Source: Phaseolus vulgaris
Taxonomy: Eukaryota > Streptophyta > Magnoliopsida > Fabales > Fabaceae
Direction of reading: 5' to 3'
DNA: 64,000 bases
NCBI RefSeq assembly: GCF_000499845.2
Contig: NC_023759.2
Span: forward strand, 40,860,672 to 40,924,671
Shown here: positions 61,827 through 64,000 of the stretch, in pieces
Layout: each line of letters begins with the position of its first letter
Position numbering within the stretch: the first letter of the stretch is position 1
The notes under the pieces: model-generated
Database searches by the model: none
Seen by the model: the letters and a program-made list of their open reading frames with translations, nothing else
What the model was told of the DNA's origin: nothing
Made by a program: the position numbers and the translations under genes

Positions 61827-63497
61827 TTAACACCTTTCCTTAGGAAGCCATTTGGCCAATCCTTTAGGAACAAGATATCTCCTAGCCTTACATGTTCTAG
61901 ATACATGACCAGATTTCATACAATAAAAACATGTTGCAGTATGCATTGTTTTTGAATTACTAAAAGAGGAAAAACCTGTTTTGGAAGGAACAAAGAAACT
62001 GGACAGCTTTTTCACATTACCTTTCATTCCAGGATTATATCCTAAACCATTTTTATTGAAAACAACATTATGTGAACCTAATAAGGTTTCAAGATTTTCT
62101 CTTCCCTTAGTGAAATTTGAAAGTGTTTTTAACAAATACTCAACCTGTTTTTCCAACTTTTTGCAATTATCACAAGTTTTAATTGATGCATGCAAACATG
62201 TCAATTCAAGACTAATTAATTCAGTTTTAGCTTTGTGCAGTTCTTCTTCAAGAACTTTAACCTTTGGTTCAAGTACCCTATTTACTCTATTCAATCTGTT
62301 GCACATTATAGCCAACCTGTTTGCTTCATCATGTGTTTCCTTAAAGGCTAATAGCAGTTGATCATAGTTTTCAGAATCAGTGGAGAAATTACTTACTGAA
62401 TCAGAGTTGGATCCCTCATCATTCACCATGAAGCAAAGATTTGCTTCTTCACTTTCAGTTGAAGAATTACTAGATGAGGATACATCATTTTCTTCCCATG
62501 AGATATATGCTCTTCTACCTTTCCCTTTATCACTCCTCTTGCTTGCTGATTTTTCTTTACTTTGATTGTTTGGACAATAAGCTTTTATATGACCTGGTTT
62601 ACCACATCCAAAGCACGTGTAATTGGAAGAATTTAAATCAATAGGTTGTTTGGAATACCTCTTTCTTTGCTGAGTTCTGTCACGGTTTTTCTTTCTAAGA
62701 AATCTGCTGAATTTTCTGGTGAGCAGACTCACAGTCTCATCATGTTCTGGATCACCTTCTTCCTCACTTGTATCATGTTCTATGGTAGTTTTCAGAGCAA
62801 TTCCTTTGGCCTTCTTCTCCACTGTTTCTTGTTCTTTCAATCTTTTCAGCTCAATTTCATGTTCTATCAGCTTTCCAAAAAATGCAGCAGTGGACATCTT
62901 GGATAAATCTCTGGATTCTGAGATTGCTGTTACCTTAGGCTGCCAGCTCCTATCAAGACATTTTAGTACCTTTATGTTAAGCTCTTCCTTGTCAAAGACT
63001 TTACCAAGGCCAGTGAGGTGATTTACAATGTGTGTAAATCGTTTCTGCACATCTGCAATACTTTCTTCAGATTGCATTCTGAACAGCTCGTACTCCTGAA
63101 TTAGTGAGTGCTTCCTTGCCCGTTTCACATCATCAGTTCCTTCATGAGTCACCTCTAGTACATCCCACATCTCCTTTGCTGAGTTACATTGAGAGACTCT
63201 AAAGAACTCATCCATATTCAGTGCAGAGGTGATAATATTCTTGGCTAAAGAGTCATATTGGGCCTTCTTCTTCTCAGTTTCACTCCATTCAGACCAAGGC
63301 TTCTTTATTGTTTCATCTTTGACAACCTGCATAGGTATAAAAGGTCCACTGACCACTGCATCCCAGATTCCAATGTCAATAGATTCCATAAAGATCTTCA
63401 TCCTGATTTTCCAGAAAGCATAGTTAACACCACCAAACATAGAAGGTCTATTAATAGACGCACCTTCAGCAAAAGGCATTTTAAACTCAGACATCAT
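61827..63497 (-). CDS. Gag of the SIRE-like element, two zinc knuckles
   Basis: The frame is open from 63569, but the part above 63497 lies in the primer binding region. I therefore start at the Met-Met pair (63497 or 63494), giving about 556 residues. It has a copia Gag (UBN2-type) N-terminal half (NYAFWKIRMKIFMESID, EELNIKVLKCLDRSWQPKV). A CCHC knuckle CFGCGKPGHIKAYC follows, then a Ser/Glu-rich acidic stretch, a coiled-coil-like segment (LEPKVKVLEEELHKAKTELISLE) and a second knuckle CFYCMKSGHVSRTC. Gag forms the particle and binds genomic RNA. The long extension and second knuckle fit SIRE-type elements. It ends at a TAA (61827-61829), 21 bases before the pol frame opens. Confidence 0.93.
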   Translation of the reverse strand: MMSEFKMPFAEGASINRPSMFGGVNYAFWKIRMKIFMESIDIGIWDAVVSGPFIPMQVVKDETIKKPWSEWSETEKKKAQYDSLAKNIITSALNMDEFFRVSQCNSAKEMWDVLEVTHEGTDDVKRARKHSLIQEYELFRMQSEESIADVQKRFTHIVNHLTGLGKVFDKEELNIKVLKCLDRSWQPKVTAISESRDLSKMSTAAFFGKLIEHEIELKRLKEQETVEKKAKGIALKTTIEHDTSEEEGDPEHDETVSLLTRKFSRFLRKKNRDRTQQRKRYSKQPIDLNSSNYTCFGCGKPGHIKAYCPNNQSKEKSASKRSDKGKGRRAYISWEENDVSSSSNSSTESEEANLCFMVNDEGSNSDSVSNFSTDSENYDQLLLAFKETHDEANRLAIMCNRLNRVNRVLEPKVKVLEEELHKAKTELISLELTCLHASIKTCDNCKKLEKQVEYLLKTLSNFTKGRENLETLLGSHNVVFNKNGLGYNPGMKGNVKKLSSFFVPSKTGFSSFSNSKTMHTATCFYCMKSGHVSRTCKARRYLVPKGLAKWLPKERC

Positions 63498-63527
63498 ACA
63501 CACACTTGAGCAAAATACAAGCCCTAG

Positions 63528-63539
63528 CTCTTGATACCA
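63528..63539 (-). promoter_or_regulatory. Primer binding site of the SIRE-like element
   Basis: On the minus strand TGGTATCAAGAG lies two bases inside the 5' LTR. It resembles the initiator tRNA-Met complement used by plant copia elements. Confidence 0.85.
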
Positions 63540-63541
63540 AT

Positions 63542-64000
63542 TGTTGGGTCTATTAGTGTCTAAGTTCAAGAGGGGAGGGGTGAATTGAGCTTAAAAAATT
63601 TTCGCAAGAACACACAATTTTTCAGTATTCCAGTGGCAAAAAGAACAGATTGTTTTTACATGAAACATATTGATTCTTCAGAGCAGTCTTGGGACAATTT
63701 GAATTTATTCAATGTAAAATTGTGATCAACAGAGAATTATAACAAAATCAGATCAGCTTAATATTGTGAGGATGTAGAATACAACTATGCTTGGAAATCA
63801 ACCAAAAATACTCAACACAAGGTTTTTAGAGGAAAGATCCTTTCTCAGGTTTTAATGAATGGACAGTTTGTTCACAAAACACTTAAACCATTATATGCAG
63901 CAACCTTGTTTATAATCAGAAAACTTTAACAAATCAGGAAGAACAGTTTTCACTTAAACCCAGAATTAACAGATTCAATTTCAAAAGAACAGATTTAGTT
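63542..64000 (-). repeat. 5' LTR of the SIRE-like element, partial
   Basis: 459 bases matching 54943-55401 with about five substitutions (three in the run near 63596, one near 63668 and one near 63902). It continues beyond the window; about 1.1 kb should be missing. Confidence 0.95.

Larger units (their letters stand above)
54943..64000 (-). mobile_element. SIRE/Maximus-like Ty1/copia element, runs off window
   Basis: Minus-strand element with a full 3' LTR (54943-56527), a long 3' region with an extra ORF, pol, gag, a primer binding site, and the first 459 bases of the 5' LTR (63542-64000). The LTR copies differ by about five substitutions over those bases, so the insertion is young. Long unbroken gag, pol and third ORF also point to recent activity. 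Integrase wording ([19 protein letters not shown]), a large gag with two zinc knuckles, and a spacious region between pol and the 3' LTR are features of the SIRE/Maximus lineage. The five bases before it are AATAG; the matching duplication would lie beyond the window. Confidence 0.93.

Overview
This is a plant nuclear window, AT-rich, with multi-exon genes on GT-AG introns and many nested transposable elements. The repeat set (a SIRE-type Ty1/copia element with an extra ORF, an older copia element, L1-type LINEs, Mutator-like remnants, a large probable solo LTR) and the proteins together suggest a legume, most likely the Phaseolus/Vigna/soybean tribe. The species call is inference.

Four ordinary genes are visible. 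Their exon models, assembled by hand, keep one reading frame across every splice junction. On the minus strand are PsbW, a photosystem II subunit (2 exons, 14600-15265), and a GAUT-family glycosyltransferase of pectin synthesis (9 exons, 16476-22232). On the plus strand are an MRS2/MGT magnesium transporter (11 exons, 36268-39783) and a DRIP-type RING E3 ligase (7 exons, 42540-48422). They are unrelated housekeeping or regulatory genes, not a pathway cluster.

The left 14 kb is a repeat nest. It holds two broken 3' ends of Mutator-like transposases (1-533, 2570-3020), a probable 2.9 kb solo LTR with an internal tandem duplication (3105-6043), and a TIR element (6240-12703) that carries a leucine-rich-repeat gene fragment. 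A complete but dead Ty1/copia element (6403-11955, minus strand, exact 5-bp target duplication) is inserted in that TIR element. A LINE fragment follows (13420-14176).

The middle (22-36 kb and 48-54 kb) is AT-rich intergenic DNA. It contains a decayed LINE (24320-28010) with a displaced copy of its own 3' segment inside the reverse transcriptase region, a LINE 3' end with a duplicated tail (34140-34920), and a candidate 1.65 kb non-autonomous TIR element (about 50348-51995).

The right end (54943-64000) is a young SIRE/Maximus-like Ty1/copia element on the minus strand, inserted in a gypsy reverse transcriptase remnant and running off the window. Its gag, pol and a third 394-residue ORF between pol and the 3' LTR are each long and unbroken. 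That third ORF, preceded by splice-acceptor-like sites and lacking membrane segments, is the best candidate here for something poorly described.
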